Shown: positions 36,854 through 45,315, numbered from the stretch's first letter. The stretch is DNA of 64,000 nucleotides from Phytohabitans sp052068095 (GCF_052068095.1 NZ_JBQHDG010000029.1:71440-135439); one strand, 5' to 3'. The notes: a model not told the origin generated them from the sequence alone. Numbers and translations: made by a program.

Positions 36854-37229
36854 TGCCGGTGTGCCGGCTCACGAACAGCGCGACCAGCCGGTCCTGGTCG
36901 CTCGCCGTCGCCTCGGACAGCTCCAGCACGTCGCCGCCGATCTCGATCCGCACCGTGCGGCGGGTGCCCGCGCCGCGACCGAGCCAGGCCCTGATCGTGG
37001 TGACGACCCCGCTGAGGGCCACCGCCGATTCGCCGAGCGTCACCAGCAGCGCGCCAACCGCGGCCACGTCGAAACCGCGGGTGCCCGGCGGCGGCGCACC
37101 CCCGCGCAGCGCGCTCACGTCCCGCACGTCGAGCTGGCGCAGCTCCTGCCGCAGGTAACCGGTCAGCGCGTCGATCCGTTCGGCGTCCGCACCATCCTCG
37201 GCCAGGTAGACGCGTACGTCGCTATTCAT
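36837..37229 (-). CDS. Effector-associated constant component (EACC1-like) protein
   Basis: 130 residues from the ATG after GAAGGG. The N-terminal half is an alpha/beta segment (V-R-V-Y-L-A-E-D-G and L-R-Q-E-L-R-Q-L-D-V). A Gly/Ala-rich helix with few charges follows (V-G-A-L-L-V-T-L-G-E-S-A-V-A-L). The end, R-R-T-V-R-I-E-I-G-G-D-V-L-E-L, is the beta-strand signature I associate with EACC1 proteins. In comparative work EACC1 genes accompany caspase or trypsin-type effectors in conflict systems; here the next gene is a caspase. The domain assignment is from memory of the family pattern. Confidence 0.65.
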   Translation of the reverse strand: MNSDVRVYLAEDGADAERIDALTGYLRQELRQLDVRDVSALRGGAPPPGTRGFDVAAVGALLVTLGESAVALSGVVTTIRAWLGRGAGTRRTVRIEIGGDVLELSEATASDQDRLVALFVSRHTGTGGGS

Positions 37230-37414
37230 TGCCAACCCTTCAGCCGGCATCGTGCACGGCGGGAGCGCATAGATGGTGCCGGGACCATCGGACAATCTAG
37301 ACGGCCGCGCCGGAAGGGTGCCGTCGCCAACCCGACAAACCGCTATCCTGTGCGTGGCGCCGCGCCGATCGAGCACCGCTCTCGGCTTTCCCACAATTCA
37401 TCGAGGGGGCGACC

Positions 37415-37936
37415 ATGCCCGCGTACATCCTGACCGGCACGCCCGGCTCCGGTAAGACCGCGATCCTGCGCCAGCTCGAGCTGGACGGCCACGCCGTGGT
37501 CGAGGAGGCGGCGACCGACGTCATCGCGCTACAGCACGCGCTGGGCCGGCCCGAGCCGTGGCGCGAGCCGGGCTTCGTCGACGAGATCGTCGCCCTGCAA
37601 CGGCGGCGCGCGCGGTCGACCGGCGGCACGACCTTCTTCGACCGTTCACCGGTCTGCACGCTGGCCCTGTGCCGCCACCTCGGTCTGCCGCCGACCAGCC
37701 TGCTGCGCGACGAGGTCGCTCGGGCCGGCCACTTCTACGCGCGGACCGTCCTGTTCGTCCGCAACCAGGGCTTCGTCGAGCCGACCGCGGCCCGGCGGAT
37801 CAGCTTCGCGGACTCGCTCGCCTTCGAACGGGTCCACGAGCAGACCTACCGCGAGCTCGGCTTCACGCTCGTCGACGTACCCGCCGGGCCGCTGCCGCGG
37901 CGGGTGGCCGCGGTGGTCCGGGCGATTAGGATCTGA
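37415..37936 (+). CDS. Small AAA (AAA_28-type) P-loop ATPase
   Basis: 173 residues. The P-loop is G-T-P-G-S-G-K-T (residues 8-15), with a Walker-B-like F-F-D-R-S-P-V-C-T. The length and E-E-A-A-T-D-V-I pattern fit AAA_28 proteins, kinase-like P-loop proteins often described as predicted ATPases. It ends four bases before the NUDIX gene, so the two are probably co-transcribed; the substrate is unknown. Confidence 0.8.
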   Translation: MPAYILTGTPGSGKTAILRQLELDGHAVVEEAATDVIALQHALGRPEPWREPGFVDEIVALQRRRARSTGGTTFFDRSPVCTLALCRHLGLPPTSLLRDEVARAGHFYARTVLFVRNQGFVEPTAARRISFADSLAFERVHEQTYRELGFTLVDVPAGPLPRRVAAVVRAIRI

Positions 37937-37940
37937 AGGC

Positions 37941-38447
37941 GTGGCGGACGAGATCCTGGACATCGTCGACGAGCACGACGTGGTGGTGGGGCAGGCGCCG
38001 CGGCCGGAGGTGTACGCCAGGCGGCTGCGCCATCGGGCCGCGTTCGTGCTGGCCCGCGACCCCGACGGGCGGATCTTCGTGCACCGCCGCACCGCGCACA
38101 AGCTCGTGTTCCCGTCGCTGTATGACATGTTCGTCGGCGGGGTCCTCAGCGCCGGCGAGAGCTACGACGAGGCGGCCCGCCGGGAGGCGGCCGAGGAGTT
38201 GGGCGTCGACACGCCGCTGGCGCCGGTCCCGCTGTTCCGCTTCCTCTACGAGACGCCGGCGCACACCTGGTGGTCGGCGGTCTACGAGGTGCGGGTCGAC
38301 GGGCCGGTGCGGCCGCAGCCGGAGGAGGTCGACTGGTGGGCCTTCCTCACCGAAGACGAGCTGCACCGGCGCCTTGACGAGTGGGAGTGGGTGCCGGACG
38401 GCTTCGAGGCCTACCGGCGCCTCCGCGAACACCCGCGGCAAAGCTAG
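37941..38447 (+). CDS. NUDIX hydrolase
   Basis: 168 residues, GTG start. The NUDIX box G-x5-E-x7-R-E-U-x-E-E-x-G-U is complete at residues 67-89, so a metal-dependent diphosphatase is expected. The overall pattern (D-E-H-D-V-V-V-G, V-H-R-R-T-A-H-K) resembles the YfcD/isopentenyl-diphosphate-isomerase-like subgroup. The stop TAG is part of a CTAG that borders a 61-bp palindromic element. Confidence 0.88.
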   Translation: MADEILDIVDEHDVVVGQAPRPEVYARRLRHRAAFVLARDPDGRIFVHRRTAHKLVFPSLYDMFVGGVLSAGESYDEAARREAAEELGVDTPLAPVPLFRFLYETPAHTWWSAVYEVRVDGPVRPQPEEVDWWAFLTEDELHRRLDEWEWVPDGFEAYRRLREHPRQS

Positions 38448-38512
38448 TGCGGTGGCCACAAACGCTCACCCGAGCCGGCGAAACCGGCCAACCTTTGTGG
38501 CCACCGCACTAG
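38444..38512. repeat. 61-bp palindromic mini-element flanked by CTAG
   Basis: Between CTAG 38444-38447 and CTAG 38509-38512 lie 61 bases with perfect 15-bp terminal inverted repeats: TGCGGTGGCCACAAA (38448-38462) and its complement (38494-38508). A related 61-base copy is at 62104-62164, and the interiors match in opposite orientation. The left CTAG contains the stop of the NUDIX gene, and another CTAG at 38529-38532 contains the stop of the convergent gene. Confidence 0.85.
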
Positions 38513-38528
38513 CGGACGCGGAAACGCG

Positions 38529-38822
38529 CTAGGCCGCCGTGTGGACTTTGAACGGGTCGTGCTCGGTGAGCAGCTTGTCCAGGCGGGCCTGGTCGACGCG
38601 GCCCACCACCTCGGTGGTCTCCTGGTGGTCACGGATGCACTTGGCCAGCGTGAACGCGGAAGTCACCACATACAGCAGGGCGAGGCCGAGAAACGCGCGG
38701 ATCCAGACGCCGACGGGCAGGTAGATGATCGCGACACAGGCCGCGAACAGGGCGACGCCGAACGACAGGCCCGCCTGCACGAAGAACGCGGTGGTGGTTT
38801 TGCGGGGCACTGGAGCGGTCAT
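38529..38822 (-). CDS. YiaA/YiaB-type two-helix inner membrane protein
   Basis: 97 residues from the ATG giving M-T-A-P-V-P-R-K-T. Two membrane helices (A-F-F-V-Q-A-G-L-S-F-G-V and F-L-G-L-A-L-L-Y-V-V-T) match the yiaA/B domain pattern, followed by a charged cytoplasmic tail. Function unknown. No clear ribosome site. The stop is within CTAG, facing the 61-bp element. Confidence 0.75.
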   Translation of the reverse strand: MTAPVPRKTTTAFFVQAGLSFGVALFAACVAIIYLPVGVWIRAFLGLALLYVVTSAFTLAKCIRDHQETTEVVGRVDQARLDKLLTEHDPFKVHTAA

Positions 38823-38873
38823 GCGTAAATGCTCGCCGTGGGCGGCTCCGCGGCCCAGAGCTCTCGTACTCAG

Positions 38874-38915
38874 CACCGCGGAGCACCCACACTCATCACC
38901 GCGGAGCACCCACAC
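38874..38915. repeat. Pair of 19-bp direct repeats
   Basis: The same 19 bases occur at 38874-38892 and 38897-38915, upstream of the yiaA/B-type gene and just after the stop of the VOC gene. Possibly a regulator site or a slippage duplication. Confidence 0.6.
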
Positions 38916-38926
38916 CCGCGTGGCGC

Positions 38927-39337
38927 CTACTCCTTGGGCGGCTGGCTGAACCGGACACTGTTGCCCGCCGGGTCACGAAACTCGCACTCCCGCGGACCGT
39001 ACGGCATGTCCATCGGCTCCTGGATCACCTCGGCGCCGCTGGCCCGCACCGTCTCGAACGTCGCGTCGAGGTCGTCGGTGGACAGCAGCAGGCCGGACAG
39101 CGACCCCTTGGCCAGCAGCTCGCGCAGCGCCTGCGCGTCCTCGGGCGGGCGCCCGACGCCGACGGTGGTCAGCACGATGCCGAACTCGGGCTGGGACGGC
39201 GGCCCGACGGTCAGCCAGCGGGCGTCCTCCATGGCGACGTCGAGGCGGACCTCGAAGCCCAGCGCGTCGCGGTAGAAGGCCAGCGCGGCCTCGTGGTCGT
39301 CAACTTCCAAAAACATGCTTCGGACTGAGATGGTCAT
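38927..39337 (-). CDS. VOC superfamily (glyoxalase/dioxygenase-like) protein
   Basis: 136 residues, one VOC domain. The start V-R-S-M-F-L-E-V-D-D-H-E-A-A-L-A-F-Y and the end E-C-E-F-R-D-P-A-G-N-S are the usual paired beta-alpha-beta signatures. The metal-ligand Glu/His pattern is incomplete, so it could be a binding or resistance-type protein rather than an enzyme. Stands alone between small unrelated genes. Confidence 0.85.
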   Translation of the reverse strand: MTISVRSMFLEVDDHEAALAFYRDALGFEVRLDVAMEDARWLTVGPPSQPEFGIVLTTVGVGRPPEDAQALRELLAKGSLSGLLLSTDDLDATFETVRASGAEVIQEPMDMPYGPRECEFRDPAGNSVRFSQPPKE

Positions 39338-39692
39338 GACCGGGACGTTACGACGCCGCGCCGAGCCGTGCTTCTCGAATCCTGCCTGTATGGCGAATGT
39401 CGGGCCCCCGGCGCCCCCTTGCGCGGGTCAGCGCGGAAGCGATACAGGAATGCGCATTCTCGTTGACCCCCGCGGCCACCCACCGATCTACTGGCGTCGA
39501 TCCCGACGCGGCGGCGGAGCCCCGTTGCGCGATTACGCATGCCCGCGTTGCCAGGTTTCGCACCCACATCGCCCGGCACCCCACATCGCCCTCCGTGTAC
39601 TCGGACGATGCTCTTGTCCAACCGCGTGACAGCGTGTTACGAAGCATGCGCGGGGGCATCGGCGGCAGGCCGGACCCCATCAAGGGGGGCAA
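39338..39692. other. Intergenic region, no recognised feature
   Basis: 355 bases between divergent genes. Apart from the GGGGGG ribosome site before the regulator gene and an imperfect CCTGTAT/ATACAGG pair around 39387-39471, I see no coding sense, repeat or RNA. Promoters for both neighbours must lie here. Confidence 0.5.
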
Positions 39693-40724
39693 ATGCATCG
39701 TTCGCGAGATGCGGTGATCGTGGGACGGCCGATACCGTCCCTTGTCCATTGGGGACGGTCCGCCGACGCCGATCTGGTCTACCGGACACTGGTGACCTTC
39801 GGGCCGGTCACGGCCACCGACCTGGAGCGCGACCTCGGCCTGTCCCGGCGGCGGGTGGTCAGCGCCCTCGACGAGCTGGCCGCGATCGACGCGGTCGGGT
39901 TCGGCCCGGCCTCCACCCGCCGCGGCCAGCTCTGGCGGGCCACCCCGCCGGCACAGGTGTTCGCCTCGCTGCGCCGCGGCCAGGTCAGCAAACCCAGCCC
40001 GCCGCCGGGCGGCCCGCGCACCGCCGTCGAAGACCTGGTCCACGGCCAAGGGCTGCGACACCTGCGCACCCGCGCCCTCACCCGGGCCCGGGTGGCCGAG
40101 CTCAACGCCGTGGCCACCCACGAGCACCTGGCCATGAACCCGGAGCAGGCCTTCACCGCCGAGGTGGCCCGCGCCGCCGTGCCGATGGACCGCATGCTGC
40201 TCAACCGCGGCGTACACATGCGGGTCCTGGGCGTGCAGGCGGCCCGCTCGGACCCGCTGCTGCCACACGGACGCCGTCCCACCGAAAGCACACCGGACTA
40301 CCGCGAGGTGGCCACGGTCCCGATGAAGCTCATCGTCGTCGACCGCAAGGTCGCGTTCTTCCCCGTCGACCCCGACAACTTCGAACACGGCTACCTCGAG
40401 GTGGCGCAGGCCCCGGTCGTGTCCGCGCTCGTCAGCCTTTTCGAACGCCACTGGGAGGCAGCCCGTGATCCATGGGAGTGGGCAGTGCCGCAGACCGCGC
40501 TGAGCCCCCGCGAGTACACACTGATCACGCTGCTGGCCAACGGACACACCGACGCCAGCGCCGCCCGCGAGCTGCACATCAGCACCCGCTCGGTCTCCAA
40601 CATCCTGCGCGGCCTGATGGACCGCCTCGGCGTCGACAACCGCTTCCAGCTCGGCCTGACCCTCGGCGCGCTGCGGGCCGCCGAACCCGCCGCCCGCCCG
40701 GCCGCCGCCGCGGAGGAAGAGTGA
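39693..40724 (+). CDS. TrmB-like regulator with LuxR-type DNA-binding C-terminus
   Basis: 343 residues, with a strong ribosome site (GGGGGGC) before ATG. Residues 25-75 form a winged helix (V-T-A-T-D-L-E-R-D-L-G-L-S-R-R-R-V). The middle is a phospholipase-D-like sensor region (R-G-V-H-M-R-V-L-G-V). The C-terminus 270-325 is a LuxR/GerE helix-turn-helix (L-S-P-R-E-Y-T-L-I-T-L-L-A-N-G-H-T-D). This architecture is common in actinobacteria and often sits beside the genes it controls. Its stop overlaps the start of the secreted protein gene by one base. Confidence 0.8.
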   Translation: MHRSRDAVIVGRPIPSLVHWGRSADADLVYRTLVTFGPVTATDLERDLGLSRRRVVSALDELAAIDAVGFGPASTRRGQLWRATPPAQVFASLRRGQVSKPSPPPGGPRTAVEDLVHGQGLRHLRTRALTRARVAELNAVATHEHLAMNPEQAFTAEVARAAVPMDRMLLNRGVHMRVLGVQAARSDPLLPHGRRPTESTPDYREVATVPMKLIVVDRKVAFFPVDPDNFEHGYLEVAQAPVVSALVSLFERHWEAARDPWEWAVPQTALSPREYTLITLLANGHTDASAARELHISTRSVSNILRGLMDRLGVDNRFQLGLTLGALRAAEPAARPAAAAEEE

Positions 40725-41296
40725 TGACCCGCCGCCTGCTCCTCACCGTCGCCGCGGTGGCCGCGCTGCTGCTGCCCTCCACGCCGGCGGCCGCCGCCGA
40801 GACCGTCTACTACGCCGCACCCTGCGCCTCCGGCGCGTTCACCGGCTACGCCGGCTCACTCGACGGCAAGAGGCCACTGGTCGTGCTCAGCGGCTGGGCC
40901 AGGCCATGCGTGTTGACGCCCTCGGGCACCAAGTTCGGCTTCGTGCACTACTACCAGCAGACGGCGCTGCTGCCGATCGACGACAGTATCGGCACCGGGC
41001 TGAAGGACTACAAGGTGCTGGCCGGCAGGACCGAGTTCACCGTCACCAGTGACCTGACCAGCACCGCACACACCCAGCTGGAAAGCGAGCTCGGCCAGCT
41101 CACCGCCATCTGCCTCATCCGCGACCGCAACGCCCGGCTCGCCTGCGTCGCCGTCGACCGGCCGACCCCGGACGCGGCGCCGGTGGTCACTCCCCTGCCG
41201 GTAGACGACGAACGCGTCCGGTCCATCCCGGTGACCGGCCAGCTCGAGTCCGGCGACATCGCACCGATCACCCAGCACTGTGGAAACTGCATCTAG
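40724..41296 (+). CDS. Small secreted protein of unknown function, coupled to the LuxR-type regulator
   Basis: 190 residues; start by GGAGGAAGAG and one-base overlap with the regulator stop. Signal peptide is about residues 1-24 (L-L-L-P-S-T-P-A-A-A-A). The mature part has five cysteines (for example Y-A-A-P-C-A-S-G and H-C-G-N-C-I at the very end) and no recognised domain. Strict coupling to a regulator is odd for an exported protein; it may be a signal or an effector under the regulator's control. The stop TAG lies in the CTAG that starts a repeat block. Confidence 0.65.
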   Translation: MTRRLLLTVAAVAALLLPSTPAAAAETVYYAAPCASGAFTGYAGSLDGKRPLVVLSGWARPCVLTPSGTKFGFVHYYQQTALLPIDDSIGTGLKDYKVLAGRTEFTVTSDLTSTAHTQLESELGQLTAICLIRDRNARLACVAVDRPTPDAAPVVTPLPVDDERVRSIPVTGQLESGDIAPITQHCGNCI

Positions 41297-41759
41297 GAGA
41301 GCTTTCGGAGCCGGGGTTGCTTCGGCCTTGGACAAAAGATGTGAGCTACCGCGATGCCCGTCGTGGTCCGTGCCGTCGCTCCCGCGGCCTCACCCATCCG
41401 CCGTGGGTCACGCTCACCCCGGCGGCTGCGCCGGGCCCTTGCGGCCCCGGCCTGGGGTGGGTGCGCTCGGGATGCATTTGCTCTGCTTCCCTGGAGGGGC
41501 CACCCCGCATTTGCCCATGTCCGCGTCAGCGGCGGACCGTATGCGCGGGGTCCCCGGGGAAAATGTGGAGCGCGGCGGAGCGTTTTCTTGGGGTGCTTTC
41601 CCGCGGGCACCACTCCCGGCCGGCGGCTCGCAGCGCTCGCCGAAACCCCGGCCGTCCACTGCCAGCTCCGCGAAACAAGCCCCGAAGGCGGCCCTCGCAG
41701 GCCCTACCGGGCGCCATCCTGACGCAGCGTCACCAGCCCAGCGATCGGGACTTCGAGAT
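41297..41759 (+). repeat. CTAG-bounded modular repeat block
   Basis: Bounded by CTAG 41293-41296 (which contains the upstream stop codon) and CTAG 41760-41763. The left end reads GAGAGCTTTCGG, the right end CTTCGAGAT; both are shared with the block at 62169-62439. It holds a plus copy of the core module (41345-41403) and a module near 41555-41600 whose complement resembles the start of the response regulator at 44593. A right-end module with GACGCAGCGTCACCAGCCC is shared with 62401-62419. No consistent coding sense. Confidence 0.75.
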
Positions 41760-41800
41760 CTAGGAGACCTAGGGTTGAAATAGCGCCCCAACTCTCCTAG

Positions 41801-41992
41801 ATCTCGAATCTCGCGCCGCTCACACCACCGCAGCGGTTACCCGCGGCGACGAAACCCGGAGTTTTCCCAGAGCGCCGATCCGGGAACAGACATTGTGGAC
41901 AAACGTCTACCACCGGCGCGACCAGCGGCGGACGGGTGAGGCCGCGGGAGCAACGGTCCGGACCACGACGCACATCGTGGTCGCGGGGCTTC
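41801..41992 (-). repeat. Second CTAG-bounded repeat block, opposite orientation
   Basis: Bounded by CTAG 41797-41800 and CTAG 41993-41996; the latter holds the stop of the ABC permease. TTCGAGATCTAGGAGA (41752-41767) and its perfect complement (41793-41808) join this block to the previous one head to head. It carries a minus copy of the core module (about 41926-41984) and TTGTGGACAA (41893-41902), a DnaA-box-like site also found in the block at 46499. Confidence 0.75.
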
Positions 41993-42727
41993 CTAGGCGT
42001 CGCGGCGGCGCAGCACAAGGTAGCCGCCGAGCAGCGCGGCGACCGTCCACAGTGTCAGGAGCCCTAGCCCGGTCCACGCGCCGTAGTCGCGGGCCCAGCG
42101 GGCCTCGTCCTGCGGGCCGGCCAGGTGCATGACCACCCAGCCGGTCTGGTCGGGCAGAAACTGGGTCACCTTGCGGATCACCGGGATGTTGCCGAGGCCC
42201 TGCGAGCCGAGGAACAGCACCGGCAACAGCCCGCCGAGCACCAACGCGGTGTGCCGCACCATCGCCGCCACCCCGAACGCGAACGCGCACATCAGCGTCA
42301 GGTAGACGCACGCGCCGGCGGACGCTTGCAGAGCACCGGGCGAGGAGGGCGACACCCGCGACGAGGCCAGCGTGGCCGCGACCGTCACGACCGACGCGAC
42401 GGCCGCGACCGCGGTGACGGCGGCCAGCTTGGCCAGGTAGAAGCGGGCACGGTCGGGAACGGCGGCCAGCGAGGCGCGGATGGTGCCGGAGGAGTACTCG
42501 CCGGTGACCGCGAGCGCGCCGAACACCACCAGCGCCATCTGCCCGATCGTCAGCGGCAGAAATGTGGCGAACAGCGGGTCGTAGTTGACCCGGCGCTCGG
42601 CGTCGCGCAGCGACAGCTCCAGCAGGTACGCGAGGCCGGCGCTCACCACCACGAACGCGGCCAGCGTCCACGGCGTCGAACGCACCGTCCGCAGCTTGGT
42701 CAGCTCGGCGGAAACGAAGGAGATCAT
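41993..42727 (-). CDS. ABC transporter permease (ABC-2 type)
   Basis: 244 residues, about six membrane helices. The pattern E-L-T-K-L-R-T-V-R-S-T-P-W near the N-terminus and L-A-V-T-G-E-Y-S-S-G-T-I-R is typical of actinobacterial ABC-2 exporters of the daunorubicin-resistance or lantibiotic-immunity type. It overlaps the ATPase gene by four bases. The pair is divergent from a two-component system that probably controls it. Confidence 0.9.
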   Translation of the reverse strand: MISFVSAELTKLRTVRSTPWTLAAFVVVSAGLAYLLELSLRDAERRVNYDPLFATFLPLTIGQMALVVFGALAVTGEYSSGTIRASLAAVPDRARFYLAKLAAVTAVAAVASVVTVAATLASSRVSPSSPGALQASAGACVYLTLMCAFAFGVAAMVRHTALVLGGLLPVLFLGSQGLGNIPVIRKVTQFLPDQTGWVVMHLAGPQDEARWARDYGAWTGLGLLTLWTVAALLGGYLVLRRRDA

Positions 42728-43425
42728 CGGACACCTGCCGTCAGGGAAAGGAAACCCGCCTCCAGCGAGCCGTGCGCGGCCACGAACTCGGGCAGCGGCG
42801 TATCGGCCAGCAGCCGACCCCGATGGATCACCACCAGATGGTCGGCGGTCACCTCCATCTCGCTCATCAGGTGGCTGGAGACGAACACCGTGCGCCCCTC
42901 GCCCGCCAGCCCGCGCAGCAGGCCGCGGATCCACCGCACGCCCTCCGGGTCCAGGCCGTTGACCGGCTCGTCGAGCAGCAGCACCGGCGGGTCGCCGAGC
43001 AGCGCGGCCGCGATGCCCAGCCGCTGCGCCATCCCCAGCGACAGGGCTTTGGCCCGCCGCCCGGCGACCGCGTCAAGACCCACTAGCGAAAGCACCGCAC
43101 GCACGCGCGAGGCCGGTATGCCGTTGGTCCGCGCCAGCCACAGCAGGTGGTGGTAGGCCCGCCGCCCGCCGTGCGTGGACTTCGCCTCCAGCAGCGCGCC
43201 GACCTTCGTCAGCGGCCGGCGCAGGTCGCGGTAGCGGGTGCCGTCGATGCGTACCTGCCCGCCGGTGGGATGGTCCAGGTCGAGCATCATCCGCATGGTC
43301 GTGGACTTCCCGGCGCCGTTCGGGCCGAGGAAGCCGGTGACCATGCCCGGCCGCACCGCGAACGACAGCCGGTCGACCACGACCGTCCGTCCGTACCGTT
43401 TCTCCAGGTCCCGTACCTCGATCAC
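42724..43425 (-). CDS. ABC transporter ATP-binding protein (drug/peptide exporter type)
   Basis: 233 residues from the GTG giving (V)I-E-V-R-D-L-E-K-R-Y-G. Walker A is G-P-N-G-A-G-K-S-T-T, the signature region L-S-L-G-M-A-Q-R-L-G, and Walker B V-L-L-L-D-E-P-V-N-G-L-D. Works with the overlapping permease to export a hydrophobic substrate or peptide. Divergent histidine kinase 91 bases away. Confidence 0.92.
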   Translation of the reverse strand: MIEVRDLEKRYGRTVVVDRLSFAVRPGMVTGFLGPNGAGKSTTMRMMLDLDHPTGGQVRIDGTRYRDLRRPLTKVGALLEAKSTHGGRRAYHHLLWLARTNGIPASRVRAVLSLVGLDAVAGRRAKALSLGMAQRLGIAAALLGDPPVLLLDEPVNGLDPEGVRWIRGLLRGLAGEGRTVFVSSHLMSEMEVTADHLVVIHRGRLLADTPLPEFVAAHGSLEAGFLSLTAGVR

Positions 43426-43516
43426 GGCACCGACGCTAGGTGGCGGGGCGGCGGCCGGCAGTCGGCGAAAGTCGTCGAGATGCGCCGACGAAGGTTGACG
43501 CACGTACCCTTCGGGC

Positions 43517-44596
43517 GTGGGCCGACATCTCCTCGCCGCCGCCGTCGTCGCCGCGGACACCGCGATCCTCGCCGCCGGACACCCCGGCCTGGCCTGGCTG
43601 GGGCTGCTGCTCGCGGCGGCCGCGCTGCTCACCTACCGGCTGCCGGTGGCCGGCCTCGCCGCGGCACTCGTGCTCAACGCGGTCACCGGCGTGGCGTATC
43701 TGCTGATGCTCTGGACCGCCTTCCGGGCCGGACGGGCGATCGGCGGCCGGCGGGACGCGGTCGCCGCTGTCGGGGCCGCCGCCGGTGGCCTGGCGCTGCT
43801 GCTCGCGGTGCGGCCGGCCGACCCGCGCGCGATCCCCCAGCTCGTCGTGCTCCACCTTGTCTTCGTGGCGCTGCCGCTGCTGGTGGGCGGCTACCTCGCC
43901 CAGCAGGAGCGGCTCACCGCCGCGCTCGCCGACCAGGCCCGCCTCGGCGAGCGGCTGCGGATCGCGCGGGACATGCACGACTCGGTCGGCCGCCGGCTCA
44001 GCCTGGTCTCCATGCAGGCGGCCGCGCTGGAGGTCACCGCCCTGCCGCCGGCCCAGTCCGACGCCGTCCGCCGCCTCGCCGCCACCGCCCGGGAGGCCAT
44101 GGACGAGGTGTACGGGGTGGTCGGCGCCCTCCGTGACACCCCCGACCTCGCGGCGCTGGTGGCGCAGTTCCGCGCGGCCGGTGTGCCGGTGGAGCTACGC
44201 GAGCGCGGCGTCGCCCGGCCGCTGCCCGAGGCCGCCTACCGGGTCGTCGAGGAGGGCCTCACCAACGCCGCCAAGCACGCGCCGTCCCGCCCGGTCACCG
44301 TCGAGCTCGCCTGGCAGCGGCGCGCGCTTCGGGTCATGCTCACCAACCCCGGCCCGGCCGGGTCGGCCACCACCGCGGGTGCCGGCCGCGGGCTGCCCGG
44401 TCTGACCGAGCGGGTACGGCTGGCCGGTGGCCGCCTCCAGCACGGTCCCGTCGACGGAGTGTTTCAGCTCAGCGCCGCGCTCCCGCTCCAGTCGCCGCCC
44501 GCACCGGCGATCCGGCGTCCCCTGCTCGTGGGGGCCGCCGCGGCGGCGCTGCTGTTCCTCGTCCTGCCGGCGACCATGATGCTGGGCGTGGCATGA
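43517..44596 (+). CDS. Sensor histidine kinase (HisKA_3/NarL-type)
   Basis: 359 residues, GTG start. Four or five membrane helices fill residues 1-135, and the phospho-acceptor is His154 in R-D-M-H-D-S-V-G-R-R. The ATPase domain follows (E-E-G-L-T-N-A-A-K-H-A and G-R-G-L-P-G-L-T-E-R). A last hydrophobic helix at the C-terminus is unusual. Overlaps the response-regulator gene by four bases. The sensing part is intramembrane, as in kinases that watch envelope stress or peptide antibiotics. Confidence 0.9.
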   Translation: MGRHLLAAAVVAADTAILAAGHPGLAWLGLLLAAAALLTYRLPVAGLAAALVLNAVTGVAYLLMLWTAFRAGRAIGGRRDAVAAVGAAAGGLALLLAVRPADPRAIPQLVVLHLVFVALPLLVGGYLAQQERLTAALADQARLGERLRIARDMHDSVGRRLSLVSMQAAALEVTALPPAQSDAVRRLAATAREAMDEVYGVVGALRDTPDLAALVAQFRAAGVPVELRERGVARPLPEAAYRVVEEGLTNAAKHAPSRPVTVELAWQRRALRVMLTNPGPAGSATTAGAGRGLPGLTERVRLAGGRLQHGPVDGVFQLSAALPLQSPPAPAIRRPLLVGAAAAALLFLVLPATMMLGVA

Positions 44597-45315
44597 ACGC
44601 ACCCCACGAAAACGCTCCGCTTCCCTCCACGTTTACCCGGGCGCCCCGCATCCGCGTGCTCGTGGCCGACGACGAGCCGCTGATCGCCGCCGGCATCCGC
44701 ACCGTGCTGGAGTCGGCCGGCGACATCGCCGTGATCGCCGAGGCGGGCAACGGCCGCGCCGCCGTCGAGGAAGCGGTCCGCCAGCAGCCGGACGTGGCCC
44801 TGCTCGACATCCGCATGCCGCTGCTGGACGGCCTCGCCGCCGCCGAAGAGCTGCGTCGCCGCGCACCCGCCGTCCGCACCCTCGTGCTCACCTCCTTCGG
44901 CGCCGAACCCAACGTGCTGCGCGCGATCCAGGGCGGCGCGTCCGGGTTCATCCTCAAGAACTGCACCCCCGACGAGCTGATCCGCGCCGTGCGGGCCGCC
45001 CACGACGGCGAGGCGTACCTCTCCCCCGCCGTCACCCGCCTCGTGCTCGGCCTCGTCGCGCCCGCCGAGGCGGCCCGCCAACGTGCGGCCGCCGCCCGGC
45101 TGGCCGCGCTGGCGCCGCGCGAGGCCGACGTGGCCCGCCTGGTCGCCGAAGGCCTCTCCAACGCCGACATCGGCCGGCGCCTGGGCATGAGCGAGCCGAG
45201 CGTCAAGACCTACGTCAGCCGCGTGCTCACCAAGCTCGACTGCGCCAACCGCGTACAGGCCGCGCTGCTGGTCCGCGACGCCGGGATTCTGCCGACGGCA
45301 GAAGGCCTGCGCTGA
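44593..45315 (+). CDS. LuxR-family (NarL-type) response regulator with repeat-derived N-terminal extension
   Basis: 240 residues. The receiver domain starts at R-I-R-V-L-V-A-D-D-E (about residue 19), with phospho-acceptor Asp72 (L-L-D-I-R-M-P). The LuxR helix-turn-helix is about residues 170-225 (L-A-P-R-E-A-D-V-A-R-L-V-A-E-G-L-S). The first 18 residues are outside the receiver fold, and their DNA resembles the complement of a module in the repeat block at 41297-41759. Probably regulates the divergent ABC exporter. Confidence 0.9.
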   Translation: MNAPHENAPLPSTFTRAPRIRVLVADDEPLIAAGIRTVLESAGDIAVIAEAGNGRAAVEEAVRQQPDVALLDIRMPLLDGLAAAEELRRRAPAVRTLVLTSFGAEPNVLRAIQGGASGFILKNCTPDELIRAVRAAHDGEAYLSPAVTRLVLGLVAPAEAARQRAAAARLAALAPREADVARLVAEGLSNADIGRRLGMSEPSVKTYVSRVLTKLDCANRVQAALLVRDAGILPTAEGLR

